In this document: positions 1 to 8,764 of the stretch, in pieces
Position numbering within the stretch: position 1 is the stretch's first letter
How the letters are laid out: every line of letters starts with the position of its first letter
Made by a program: the position numbers and the translations under genes
Source of the DNA: Dermacentor variabilis
Taxonomy: Eukaryota; Arthropoda; Arachnida; Ixodida; Ixodidae
Assembly: GCF_050947875.1 (NCBI RefSeq)
Contig: NC_134570.1
Coordinates: 244,086,584-244,150,583 of the forward strand
Direction of reading: 5' to 3'
Length of the DNA: 64,000 nt
Notes under the pieces: model-generated
Told to the model about the DNA's origin: nothing
Seen by the model: only the letters and a program-made list of their open reading frames with translations
Databases searched by the model: none

Positions 1-1009
1 ATAAAAGTTAGTCAGGAAAATGAAGAACTGTCGGGCAGGAAGTCGGCTGATGCGTTTAATGATATTTTTATTGATCTCCAGAGAAATGATTATGACGTGA
101 TGGCTGTGGACTACGTAAATTGTACCATGAATCAGACATGTTTCCTAAATGCTGTAACTCACTCCGAAGTAGAGACCGTATTTTTTTCATAAAATAATTC
201 CGGGAGCTGTGACAAAGACGGTATTAAGGTGAAACCTGTGAAATATGTTATGGATGTAATAGCACCGAGTCTCACCCATATATTCAACCTTTGTCTGGCA
301 AATGGCGCCTTTCCTCAGCAAATGCAGATTGCAAGAGTAGCAGTTGTTTATAAGAAAGGTGACAAGAATGACTTCGCAAAGAATAGGCCTTTGTCAATAC
401 TACCTGTTTTCTCAAAAGGGCTTGAGAAAGTCATTTTGACCCGGATGAATAACTTCTGTAGTAAGCGTGATATCCTGACACCTTCACAATTTGGTTTTAA
501 GAAACACCAGTCTACCGAACTCGCGCTATTAGAACAAAAAGAATGCATTCTAATATCTCTTGATGACAGGAATTTAGCATTAGGAATATATGTAGATTTT
601 TCTAAGGCTTTTGACCACCTGAACCACAAATTACTTTTAAAAAAGCTCCAAGTATATGGCTTTCGAGGAACGTCATTGATGCTTTTGAGCAGCTATCTCG
701 GAAGTCGATAACAGTATGTTGAAATAAACGGTCACTGATCCAATGTTAAAACTCTCTTCCGCCGTACCGCAAGGCAGCATTATGGGCCCATTTCTTTTTA
801 ATATATACGTGAACAACATAACACAGATGGACAGAGAAATAAATATGGTCATATCTCCTGATGACACCAGCTTATTCTTTTCAGCCTCGTCTGCCTCGAA
901 CGTGGTCATGAAAGCAAATACAGCACTTAGGCAGCTTGAGAAGTGGAAAAAATATAACGCTCTAAAAATTAACACTTCCAAAACACAGGCCATTATTTGC
1001 CGTCCATAA
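1..1009 (+). pseudogene. LINE A ORF2, linker and RT palm, broken
   Basis: Bases 1-192 read openly as the pre-RT linker (a KSADAFNDIF-like stretch) up to a TAA in a T-rich run. The RT then continues at about 202-711 with YKKGD, LSILPVFSKGLEK, QFGF and VDFSKAFDHL, which is the first catalytic-aspartate block. A break at 709-745 is followed by VPQGSIMGPFLFNIY at 743-1009. The catalytic box at 854-865 reads SPDD instead of Y/FADD: the two aspartates remain but the aromatic-Ala pair is lost. There is no plausible start codon because the element is 5' truncated. It would have made cDNA by target-primed reverse transcription. Confidence 0.85.
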
Positions 1010-1108
1010 AACAAGGATGTTCATAGTAACGATGATATCATTCTTAATAATTTTAAAATAGAGATAGTATATTCCTTTAAAGTACTAGGTGTACTTTTCA
1101 ATGAGAAA

Positions 1109-1693
1109 ATGGCATGGGATGACCATACAAATTACGTAGCATCTAAACTGTCACATCTCATTGGATCAATTTACACTCATAAGCACCTCCTCCCTATGAA
1201 AGTGAAATTGCTACCTCAGAATTCATTGTTCTGTTCCCATCTAAATTGTTGTCATTTGGTCTGGAGGGAAACATCCCTCACGAATCTACGAAAATTACAC
1301 GTTCAGCAGAAAAGAATGCTCAAAATAATATACAATGTAGCATATGACCACCCATCTAAACTGCTCTTTATGAAAGACAACATAATGTCGATTCATGATC
1401 TGTACGCATACCGCCTAATCTCTAAATATATTACCGAGGTCAAAAACAACGTCTCGTTCATTGCACAACTGGCATCACTGCAGAAAAGAAATTTCACATA
1501 CACAACCAGAGATACCGATATTTGGTACATACATTCATTCAGAACAGGTTACGGACAACATATGCTCAGAAACACTCTTCCACATCTCTTAAACCTGGGG
1601 CAACATTACAATTTAAATCTCCAACGCACCCAGCCAAAAGATTTGCGTCATCTTGTTTCACTTATACGCGAAATGGCGGCACTTTCTGTTTGA
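1109..1693 (+). pseudogene. LINE A ORF2 C-terminal region
   Basis: This 194-residue open stretch continues the ORF2 downstream of the palm. It begins in the thumb-like segment (WDDHTNYVASKLS, compare WSEHIQNLV in LINE C) and includes the QKRMLKIIYN block typical of the post-RT region of CR1/Jockey-type ORF2. It is separated from the RT palm by stops at about 1007-1108. It ends with TGA at 1691-1693, followed by about 240 bp of 3' UTR. Confidence 0.8.
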
Positions 1694-1930
1694 AATGTAC
1701 GACATGATATTGTGCACATCGCTTTGTTTTTTGGAATCGTACATTTGTGTAAAAATTGTCATTTGTTTGTGCACTGTGATATTTCTTTTTGTCTGTACTC
1801 ATATGCTCGTACTGTTTGCCTTTCTTTTTTCTAAACACCACGTATTGTATCGGGGAGGCGAGAGCCCGTCAAGCTGGATATCTAGCCTTTTCTCTCCCCC
1901 TCCCACATGTTTGGGATGGACAATAAAGGC

Positions 1931-1963
1931 ATGATTATTATTATTATTATTATTATTATATTA
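1931..1963 (+). repeat. (ATT)n tail of LINE A
   Basis: A trinucleotide run directly follows ACAATAAAGGCATG. Simple-repeat tails in place of long poly(A) are usual for CR1/L2/RTE-type LINEs, so this marks the 3' end of the element. The next bases belong to the Penelope-like fragment. Confidence 0.85.
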
Positions 1964-2394
1964 TATGACACACTGGGCACACTGCGGGAAGCGCTGTCTG
2001 TGATTAGTTTTACACTGGGCCTTTTCTTGGAAGACAGCACAAGTGTGCTTGCTCAGTGATACCAGTTTTCTAGGCGCGCAAAAAACGACATCAACATTTG
2101 CTCTCTGGCCAACCTTCTTAAGATTGTGCGGCACTCCATGAAAATATGGAATAACTGCCTTCTTTACGTTAGCTCAACTTTGAACTTCTGTGAACTGTGT
2201 CCTTGCGCGACCAGCTCTTTTAACTTTCTCAAGTAAGCCTTCCGCGACACTAACCTGCAAACATAAGGTATTTCGATTCCATATCCAGCAGCGCTGAGAC
2301 TGGATACCCGGGACCGAAAGCTTTCTTTTGCCTTGTGCACACAGGATTTCTCTAAGGCATTTGAAAGGCAAGAGACAACAATACTTCTCTTCAT
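1964..2394 (-). pseudogene. Penelope-like element fragment (post-RT region)
   Basis: On the minus strand, 2394-2164 encodes SNALEKSCVHKAKESFRSRV and then LRKLKELV. After a frameshift near 2160 the sequence runs to 1964 with IPYFHGVPHNLKKVGQRANV, VVFCAPRKLVSL and QCKTNHRQRF. This is the stretch between the RT thumb and the GIY-YIG endonuclease of Penelope-like elements. The usual order there is an IPY.HG...LKKV block, then V.VVF..P.KL, then cysteines. Both the RT catalytic core and the GIY-YIG domain are missing. The assignment comes from recognising the family pattern and could be checked with a profile search. Confidence 0.72.
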
Positions 2395-2428
2395 GAATTT
2401 AGAGTGTGCAGACCCAAATGGAAGTAAA

Positions 2429-2560
2429 CATATTTGAAGAGGTAGCTTAGCGCAAATAAAACTACGGACACAAGGTAGAGAGACAAGGACAAGCGCTTGT
2501 CCTTGTCTGTCTACCTTGTGTCCGTGGTTTTATTTGCGCTAAGCTACCTCTTCAAATATG
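2429..2560. repeat. 132-bp near-perfect palindrome (hairpin), AGCGCT centre
   Basis: The left arm starts CATATTTGAAGAGGTAGCTT and the right arm is its reverse complement, with the centre at 2494/2495 inside AAGCGCTT. There is almost no loop. The right arm runs into CGACCAACTAGCCCA, a module seen again near 2690, 8331 (reverse), 17485 and, without that tail, 38650. It lies 35 bp upstream (on the minus strand) of the Penelope-like fragment. It may be an inverted pair of Penelope terminal (pseudo-LTR) pieces; that link is an inference. Confidence 0.85.
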
Positions 2561-3040
2561 GGCGACCAACTAGCCCAACACTCAACTCTTCTGGAAGTAA
2601 AAATTTTTGTTGAAAGTCAGCGCTACGTCTGTGTACTTTGCGTGCCTCCTTTGCCTCCGTCGGTTCTCGCGCTTTAGCCTTGCACTATGTTCAACCAACA
2701 AGCCAAACTAATTACTTTGCTGAGGGGTACAAAACCTTAAAGCTCAACTTCTTGTAACAAGAAATGCTAAACCTGAACTTAGTACAAGGCTGACCAACAG
2801 AGACAGACAACAGTCAGCGTATTGAGCCTATGCGATGGTAGCTGGAAGCATTACAGACAGACACAGCTAAAACTGTTCCCGGAATAATAAACTGGAAGGC
2901 AGTTTTGATGGTACTGAGAACCAGTCCAGATGTAATAACTTAATCTAGTCTATTCCTGATACTAACCCAAAAAAATCCTTTGCAAGTTCCAGAGAAATAG
3001 TCATTCGCCATTGCTTTGAGTACCTTAACTTCACATTAGA
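2561..3040. other. Second terminal-type module, then unassigned sequence
   Basis: Bases 2613-2710 repeat the plan of the palindrome's right arm: AGCGCT, a T/C-rich stretch with GTCTGTGT, GCGCTTTA, then GTTCAACCAACAAGCC. They therefore form a tandem second copy of the same module. From 2711 to about 3040 I see no coding potential or recognisable element. This part is A/T-rich and may be 5' sequence of LINE K or host intron. Confidence 0.5.
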
Positions 3041-3708
3041 CCCTCAATGAATGTGTACATTGAGTGGGCAGACACCCAAAGTCAAAACTGTCTAATCATC
3101 GTTAAATTCACTTCCTTCAAAACCGATGAAGCGGTTTTATCTAATGGCCGTAAATTAAAGGGTGCTCCCTTCTTCATTAGTGAAGACTACTCCTGCCAGG
3201 TCCAACTTACACGGAAGCATCTTATCACTCTTTGAAAATTGCAAAACACAAATCTAAGCCTTACTCCTTTCATTACAAAACATTGCATATCAACGCCTAA
3301 CGATATTTCTTTGACGAGTCTTCCCAAAGTGTCCAAGAACCAACATAGCTATTATGCAGTCAAAAACTGCCTCACTCTGCTACACCTGTCGTTCGTTCAG
3401 TTCCATCATTTTCAGTTACCTACACTAACACAAGAAGCATCCTTACAAACCCGATACTATATCAAATCTTGTCTCATCATCCGAAAGTAACCTGCTCATA
3501 CTCACCGAAACATGGCTCACAGATGACATTCCCGATACTGAAATATTAGAAGACCTACCAAACTTTGAACTAAAACGCAAAGATCAACAAGGACACTGAG
3601 GTGAAGGTGTCCTTGTAGCCACTAAAAAAGAACCGTCGTTTGTCTCCATTGACATACGCTTGGATTTAGACATTTTGTGGATCCTCTGTCATGCCGAACC
3701 AGAACTAC
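3041..3708 (+). pseudogene. LINE K, ORF1 C-terminal part and start of endonuclease
   Basis: Bases 3080-3235 encode LIIVKFTSFKTDEAVL and an ISEDYS block, the RRM-to-CTD part of ORF1 (compare RPVIVKFASFKTKEFVL in LINE J). ORF1 continues in another frame to about 3360 with YSFHYKTLHI and FDESSQSVQEP. From about 3486 the apurinic-like endonuclease starts with LLILTETWLTDDIPDTE (the ETW catalytic block), has a stop at 3597, then GEGVLVA, and is cut at 3708 by LINE B. LINE K resumes at 7981 and again at 29837. The codons for the rest of the endonuclease are absent, so sequence was lost here. Confidence 0.75.
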
Positions 3709-3710
3709 AT

Positions 3711-3769
<59 letters not shown>

Positions 3770-3772
3770 TTT
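3709..3772 (-). repeat. (AAAT)n 3' tail of LINE B
   Basis: About 16 copies of a tetranucleotide (ATTT on the plus strand) sit exactly at the 3' end of LINE B, after its short 3' UTR (3773-3856). They act as the simple-repeat tail and mark the insertion point in LINE K. Confidence 0.9.
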
Positions 3773-3856
3773 CGGATACTTTCCTGGCCCGAAGGCATTA
3801 CAGAAAGGAGTGGTAAGTGAGAGAAAAAAAAGTACATAATTATACAATAATAAGTA

Positions 3857-5825
3857 TTACAAAACGGCAGAAAATACAGCAGTCTTGAAATTGCCAACGT
3901 CAGAAATGGCAGCGATGGAGGGAGGAAGGTCGTTCCAGTCGGCGCTGGTTTTAGGAATAAAAGAACCATGACACATCTTTGTTCTAAAATATGGAACACC
4001 AGCTTTAAACATGTGATCGAAACGGGATGAAATGTATGAAGGTCGGGTAATAAGATGACCCTTTAATAGTGGGTTGTGGTGATACAGCCTGTGGAAAAGA
4101 CACAGTCTAAAACATTTACGGCGCAATGAAAGCTCCGGTAATGTAAGTGTGATTTTCATGGAAGTAATGCTGGCGTAACGGGAATAGTTAGATAAGATGA
4201 AACGTGCTGCGCGATTCTGGATGGATTCTAGAGTGTTTTATCAGTGTGATTTGATGGGGATCCCATACGGTGGATGCATATTCTAGCTTTGGTCGCACTA
4301 ATGCTTTGTAGAGGATAAGCTTTATCGGCATAGACGCAGCAGAGAAATTTCGACGCAAGTATCCAAGAACCCGGTTAGCGTTATTAGTGACGTGTTTGAT
4401 GTGCGTATGCCATGATAAGTTACGTGAAATATGGACACCTAGGTATTTGTACGAGTTGACGGATTCAAGAGAAGTATCGTGAAGTAAGTAAACACGCGTA
4501 TTGTCAGTGTTAGTGCGGCTTGATACATGCATTGTTTTACATTTATTAACGTTTAGTCGCATGAGCCATTTATCGCACCAGTTGGATATGCTTCTAAGAT
4601 CGTCTTGAAGCTTATCAGAATCAGTGGGGTTAGTTATTTTGCGATAAATGACGCAGTCATCTGCGAAAAGCCTGATAGATGAATGGGAAATGCATTTAGG
4701 AAGGTCGTTTATGTAAATCAGGAAAAGCAGGGGTCCCAGTACCGATCCCTGTGGTACACCCGATGTTACGGAAGTGCGAGAGGATGAACATTCATTAGCT
4801 GAAACGTACTGAGTTCGATTAGACAGAAAACTTTTAATCCAGTTTAGTACATTAGGGTCAATGTTAAGCATGCTAAGTTTAAGAATGAGAAGATCATGTG
4901 AAACAGTGTCGAAAGCTTTTGCAAAGTCCAAAAACACGCAGTCTACATCGAAGCCCATATCAGTATGGGTAAATAGGTCATTAGTAAAACATATGAGTTG
5001 CGTTTCACATGAAAATGTTTTCCTGAAACCGTGTTGTTCAGTCGAAAAGAAGAAATTAGACTCAAGGAAATCAATAAGATGAGAATGTATAATATGCTCC
5101 AATATTTTGCATGGTATACTTGTCAGTGATATAGGACGATAGTTATCGGGGGAATGAGTGTTACCGGATTTAGGGACCGGAACAACCTTGCCAACCTTCC
5201 AATCGCTTGGAAGAACTGAGGAACCTAGAGACTGGGAAAAGAGCATCGAAAGCATAATTGAAGAATATGGTTCAGTAATTTTAAGCATTTTACAGTTAAT
5301 TGAGTCTTCACCTGATGAAGAAGATATTTTCAGGTTTTCAATCAACTTTTGTATGCCGACCCAATCTATATAAATGGAGTTCATTGGTAAATAGGAGCAT
5401 TTAGTTACCGACGGTAGAATGGCAGGAGCACATTTGTGAAAGACGGAAGCAAATACATCATTCAAAACGGAACAGCACTGGTTCGGAGGGATCGCGACAT
5501 TGTCAGAACGGGCTAGTTGGATTGTTTTGCTTTCTTTGCCACCAACAATATTCCAGAATTTACGTGGATTAGACTCTAAAAGTGATGGGAGGGTGTTATC
5601 GAAAAAAATCTTTTTTGCATTTGTAATAGCAATAGTATATTCTGCGTGAATGCAATGATATGCTGCCCAGCGTTCGGGAAGGTTAGTTGCTTTGGCGCGA
5701 CGAAAAATAAGTTTCGTTTTGTTGCGCAGACGGCGCAGAATTCCAGTAAACCATGGCGAGGAAGGACTGGAAACAATCTTTCTTGTAGGCACATAGCGAT
5801 CCATTAGTGTTAGCAGTTTGTTCTT
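3857..5825 (-). pseudogene. LINE B ORF2: reverse transcriptase and C-terminal region
   Basis: After the in-frame TAG at 5826-5828 the frame reads openly through the linker (MDRYVPTRKI, SPWFTGILRRLRNK, PRKFWNIVGG). The RT follows with KVGKVVPVPKSGN, NYRPISLTSIPCKILEH, QHGFRK, FLDFAKAFDTVSHDLL, SGVPQGSVLGPLLFLIYIND and LFADDCVIY. The catalytic FADD lies at 4656-4667 and looks intact. A one-base insertion near 4236 shifts the frame; the shifted frame continues with RRKCFRLCLFHRLYHHNP and ends at 3857. With only one nonsense codon and one frameshift this copy is young. It acts on its own RNA at a nicked target. Confidence 0.93.
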
Positions 5826-5828
5826 CTA

Positions 5829-6677
5829 CAATGACCAGTTCTCTTCAACGGTACGTTCAAAAAAGTTGACTGTGTAGTCAGTAATGAATGATTCTAGTTC
5901 ATTTAAAATAGATGTGGTATCGGCGGCATTGTAATCACATGTAGTTTTAACGGTTTTCTTCGAGCAAGCTTTCTTCTTAAGTGTTAAGTGGAGAAGCGAG
6001 TGGTTACTTATTCCTTTAAGGTATTTTGGAGGAGAAACCAAATCTGGAGCTGTTGTAAAAAAGAGGTCTAAAGTATTAGACGAAGTGCTGGCAGTGCGTG
6101 TGGGTTCATGAATCAGCTGAGTTAGATTAAAATCAGCGCAGATGTCTAAAAAATGGGTGCACTCGGAGGATGACTGCTTAAGGGAGGGAACACCGTTTTG
6201 CCACACTATGTTTGGAAAATTGAAATCACCTATTAAGAACAAATGTGATTTTGGGTATCGAACAACTAATTTGTTAAGGACATCATGAAGGTCAGTGCAG
6301 AAATTGGTAGTGGAGGATGGGGACCTATAACACGCGCAAAAGATGAGGTCGCCAGTGGGAAAAGCAACACGAGTGCAAACTATTTCTAATGGTGAGTCAA
6401 TGGAGATAGTGAAGGAATGGATAGCAGAGCTCACGGCAATCAGTACACCTCCGCCCGTGCGGAAATTGCGATCGTACCTGTAAAAGTTATACGTTTTTTG
6501 ACAGTCTAGTATTTCACTATCTTTAATTTTTGCTGAAAGCCATGTTTCGGTGAGCACAACTATATCAGCTGAGCATGCGTCGATATGTGATGACAGTGAT
6601 GTGCGTTTGTTGGCGATACTTCGGACATTTGTAAAAAGAAGTGATAAGGAGTTTGCTTGCTTTGGAACACGAGATAG
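5829..6677 (-). pseudogene. LINE B ORF2: endonuclease domain (no AUG, follows ORF1 stop)
   Basis: The exonuclease-endonuclease-phosphatase fold that nicks the target. Visible motifs are SLLFTNVRS (metal-binding Asn), LTETWLS (catalytic Glu), RTGGGVLIAV, CYRSPSS, LIGDFNFPNI (Asp and Asn) and SNHSLLHLTL, in which the usual SDH has become SNH, losing a conserved Asp. The frame begins right after the ORF1 TAG (6678-6680), in the same frame, and contains no Met before ETW. It ends at the TAG at 5826-5828, which interrupts what is one ORF2 in relatives. Confidence 0.9.
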
Positions 6678-7958
6678 CTATGCTGCACACAAATGTGAAG
6701 ATTGTGGACCCGATGGTTTGTTGTTTGTTGGGGTAATCGCGCTCCTAGCTGGTCCGATCTCGCATACTTCATCTGTAGCTGCGCAATAAACGTAACATTT
6801 TTTACCTATGATTAGTTTGTTATTTCGCAAAGAAAAAGACTGGCCGCTGGCCTTGCCAAAGTCATTTAGTGCTTTCCGCGATTGACGAGTGGCTTTGCAA
6901 AAGTCTTCGCCGACTGAAATACCATCGGCTTTAAACTTCGCTTTTTGCGAGAGTATATGGTCTCTCACCTTGGAAGACACAAACTTAGCTATAACAGGCC
7001 GTGTCTTGCCGACAACGTATGTGCCTAGCCTATGAGCCCTATGGATTGCGGCTTCCGAGGGAGTCATGTTGAGACAATTTCTAAGAAAGTGATGGATCTG
7101 GACTTCTGATTGAGCCCACGTTTCTGATACGTTGTCTGAGATACCATAGAAGATCAAGTTGTCGCGTCTTGAATGGTCCTCCAGAACGTCTAGTCTTGAC
7201 GCGAGCACAGCGCTTTCATTTGAAACTGCTTCATGGACTGCGGTAGTAATATCACTTCCTGAAGGCATATTTTCAAAAGACTCAACCGCAGCTTCCACGG
7301 CAGTCACTCTATTGGAAAGGTCTGAAACGGTCTCAGTGAGGTTTTCTTGGTTAGCCTTTAGTTCAGCTATGGCATTCATCATCTCGGCATGTCGCGTGTC
7401 AAATTTTAACGACAAAGCAGCTATGGGGGCCATAACTTCATGGTGCTTATGTTGAGCTTCAGTATGGGGACCAGGGTTTAATTCTACATCCCCGGAAAAT
7501 AAGAGCAACATAGCAACAGAGACACAATCACTCAGAGTGGCAGCCAGCACTTGTGGGCAAGGGAAGAGCAGCAAACCGACATTGTTTGTACGTTTACAAA
7601 AAAGCGATTCGGGCTGACTAACCTGCACAAGAAAGCAGAAAGGAGAGCTTAGCAGCGACCGCATGGTAGCTGCTCTCCCGTGCCCACTGGAAGCGCCTTG
7701 CTGATGCCAGTTGCTTAAATCTGAGCGCTGCAGTGCTGCCGCTGGCGGCAGTGTCCGTGTCCCACTTGATACCGGCGTGAAGATGATGTTTTCCATGCTC
7801 AGATAATCAAGGCTGTTGTCAGCTGCTTGTGGCGGTGGATCCAGCAGGAAATTCGATAGAGATGTGGACGTAGCACACGTGCTAGACGGTGACAACGATG
7901 AGCCGAAAACAGCAATCTGCACAAGAAAACAGAAAGGAGAGCTTAGCAGCGACCGCAT
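6678..7958 (-). CDS. LINE B ORF1: leader, 2A-like motif, coiled coil, RRM-like RNA-binding protein
   Basis: 426 codons, intact. Residues 1-98 are one 5' monomer and residues 99-112 the start of the second. The leader is hydrophobic and has GLLLFPCPQ, then LLLFSGDVELNPGP around residues 150-164. The last eight residues of that are a 2A-like ribosome-skipping motif (7467-7490). A coiled coil follows at about 170-250, then RRDNLIFYGI and RPVIAKFVSSK, which look like RNP2/RNP1 strands of an RRM, and a C-terminal domain (L1/transposase-22 type ORF1). Skipping would separate a secretory-like leader from an RNA chaperone that packages the LINE RNA. The start is the first ATG of the first monomer. 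The 2A function is inferred from the motif. Confidence 0.9.
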   Translation of the reverse strand: MRSLLSSPFCFLVQIAVFGSSLSPSSTCATSTSLSNFLLDPPPQAADNSLDYLSMENIIFTPVSSGTRTLPPAAALQRSDLSNWHQQGASSGHGRAATMRSLLSSPFCFLVQVSQPESLFCKRTNNVGLLLFPCPQVLAATLSDCVSVAMLLLFSGDVELNPGPHTEAQHKHHEVMAPIAALSLKFDTRHAEMMNAIAELKANQENLTETVSDLSNRVTAVEAAVESFENMPSGSDITTAVHEAVSNESAVLASRLDVLEDHSRRDNLIFYGISDNVSETWAQSEVQIHHFLRNCLNMTPSEAAIHRAHRLGTYVVGKTRPVIAKFVSSKVRDHILSQKAKFKADGISVGEDFCKATRQSRKALNDFGKASGQSFSLRNNKLIIGKKCYVYCAATDEVCEIGPARSAITPTNNKPSGPQSSHLCAA

Positions 7959-7980
7959 GGTAGCTGCTCTCCCGTGCCCA
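7623..7980 (-). repeat. LINE B 5' monomers (294-bp unit, 1.2 copies)
   Basis: On the minus strand, TGGGCACGGGAGAGCAGC starts at 7980 and again at 7686, exactly 294 bases (98 codons) apart. Each copy continues into an ATG and runs to TTTTCTTGTGCAG or TTTCTTGTGCAG. After the first copy comes ATTGCT; after the second comes GTTAGT, where unique sequence begins. Tandem 5' monomers act as promoters in some LINEs, for example mouse L1. That role is likely here but unproven. Confidence 0.88.
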
Positions 7981-8209
7981 CATAAAGAAATTTTGGCAAA
8001 TCATTGACCCCCTGCCATCCCTCACTATCTCCTTACCGAATAAACCGGGCGAAATCTCATCAGAAATGGGACACTGCTGACACATTTAATACTGCTTTTT
8101 CTTCACTGTTCACTAAAGAAGCGAATGCAACTTTACCTACCTTTCTTGCCCCTTCTATGCCTACAATGCAGGTATCACTTTCTCGGTACTTGGTATTTCA
8201 AGTATAATA
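7981..8209 (+). pseudogene. LINE K, pre-RT linker segment
   Basis: The sequence resumes LINE K after LINE B. It reads KKFWQIIDPLPSLTISLPNK (compare PRKFWNIVGG and PRKFWSVVNG in LINEs B and J), then, after a TGA, ADTFNTAFSSLFTKEANATL. This is the part of ORF2 just before the RT. It stops at the TA dinucleotide 8208-8209, where Tigger-A inserted; the linker continues at 29837. Confidence 0.78.
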
Positions 8210-8330
8210 CAGTACAATCTCATTACAACGAACTTTGTGGGATCGCCAAATTTAATTCGTTAATTTGAATAATCGTAGTACTGAAAAACCAATATTTCCA
8301 TGTCTAATGTAACACAAAAGAGTACGCATT

Positions 8331-8415
8331 TGGGCTGGTTGGTTCATGATTACAAGCAGTAAAACAACGCTAAACAACAGGAAGAGGAGAGGGACACAGA
8401 CAACAGCGCTGTCTG
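8331..8415 (-). repeat. Single-arm copy of the AGCGCT terminal module
   Basis: On the minus strand this reads ACAGCGCTGTTGTCTGTGTC, a C/T-rich stretch, GCGTTGTTTTACTGC, then ATGAACCAACCAGCCC. The order is the same as at 2495-2577, 2613-2710 and 17420-17512. It lies inside the left arm of Tigger-A, so it is either a small insertion or part of that family. Confidence 0.6.
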
Positions 8416-8518
8416 CTTATAATGTCACAGAACAACGAAAATTACATACCTTTGCAGCAAATGCATGTGTTTGTACATAAATAATAAACGAGAACGCTGG
8501 GCACAGTTTAACTAAAAT

Positions 8519-8764
8519 TTATTGCTTGAAGAAGTCTGTAATCTTCTTCTGGCAAGTAGACAGCAAGCGCTGCAGGACGAACGCCTCCACATTCTTGACC
8601 TTCCTCTGAATGTCATCGGGGACATCTTTACAGCGCCCAAGGAATGACCACGTCTTCTCTCGCAAAACTAAAACATCCCAGCTGGAAACAGTCTCTTCCT
8701 CTTCTTGTGTTGATCCAGTGTCGGCATCGTCTTCGTCACTAGTGCAATCTTCTTGCTCATGCAC
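8519..8764 (-). pseudogene. Tigger-A transposase, C-terminal tail
   Basis: Eighty residues with an acidic stretch (CTSDEDDADTGSTQEEEETV) and the ending STCQKKITDFFKQ. A K-x-x-D-F-F end is characteristic of Tigger/jerky-type transposases. It joins the 28237 part in frame across Z1: the codons before the insert read IRNK and those after read VHEQED. The stop codon is at 8519-8521. Confidence 0.85.

Larger units (their letters stand above)
1..1963 (+). mobile_element. LINE A, CR1-like non-LTR retrotransposon, 3' part
   Basis: This is the 3' portion of a non-LTR retrotransposon; its 5' part lies outside the window. In order it shows the linker between endonuclease and reverse transcriptase, the RT palm, the C-terminal region, a 3' UTR with AATAAA near 1922, and an (ATT)n tail. 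It belongs to the same family as LINE F: both carry the residues VKPVKYV or VRPVKHV, then FNLCLA, then a YKKGD block. Reading frames are broken in several places, so it is dead. The CR1-like assignment rests on RT motif style and is less certain than the LINE call. Confidence 0.88.
3709..7980 (-). mobile_element. LINE B, nearly complete CR1/L2-like retrotransposon with 2A leader
   Basis: A 4.3-kb minus-strand LINE. It has 5' monomers (7623-7980), a 2A-like motif (7467-7490), ORF1, ORF2 with endonuclease and RT, a short 3' UTR and an (AAAT)n tail. The same family is represented by LINE J at the right end. Only two defects are visible in ORF2: a TAG at 5826-5828 and a one-base insertion near 4236. 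I see no clear target-site duplication; flanking LINE K sequence appears deleted. ORF1 and ORF2 share one frame, separated by TAG at 6678-6680. Confidence 0.92.

Noticed and set aside
2429..2560. Rho-independent terminator or tRNA-like structure
   Set aside because: The palindrome is far too long and loopless, lies in eukaryotic repeat DNA, and has no cloverleaf or U-tract.
3709..3772. Regulatory AT-rich region or origin
   Set aside because: It is the simple-repeat tail of LINE B.
8004..8207. Possible independent small gene
   Set aside because: The sequence KKFWQII and FNTAFSSLFTKE is LINE ORF2 linker, continuous with 29837 onward.
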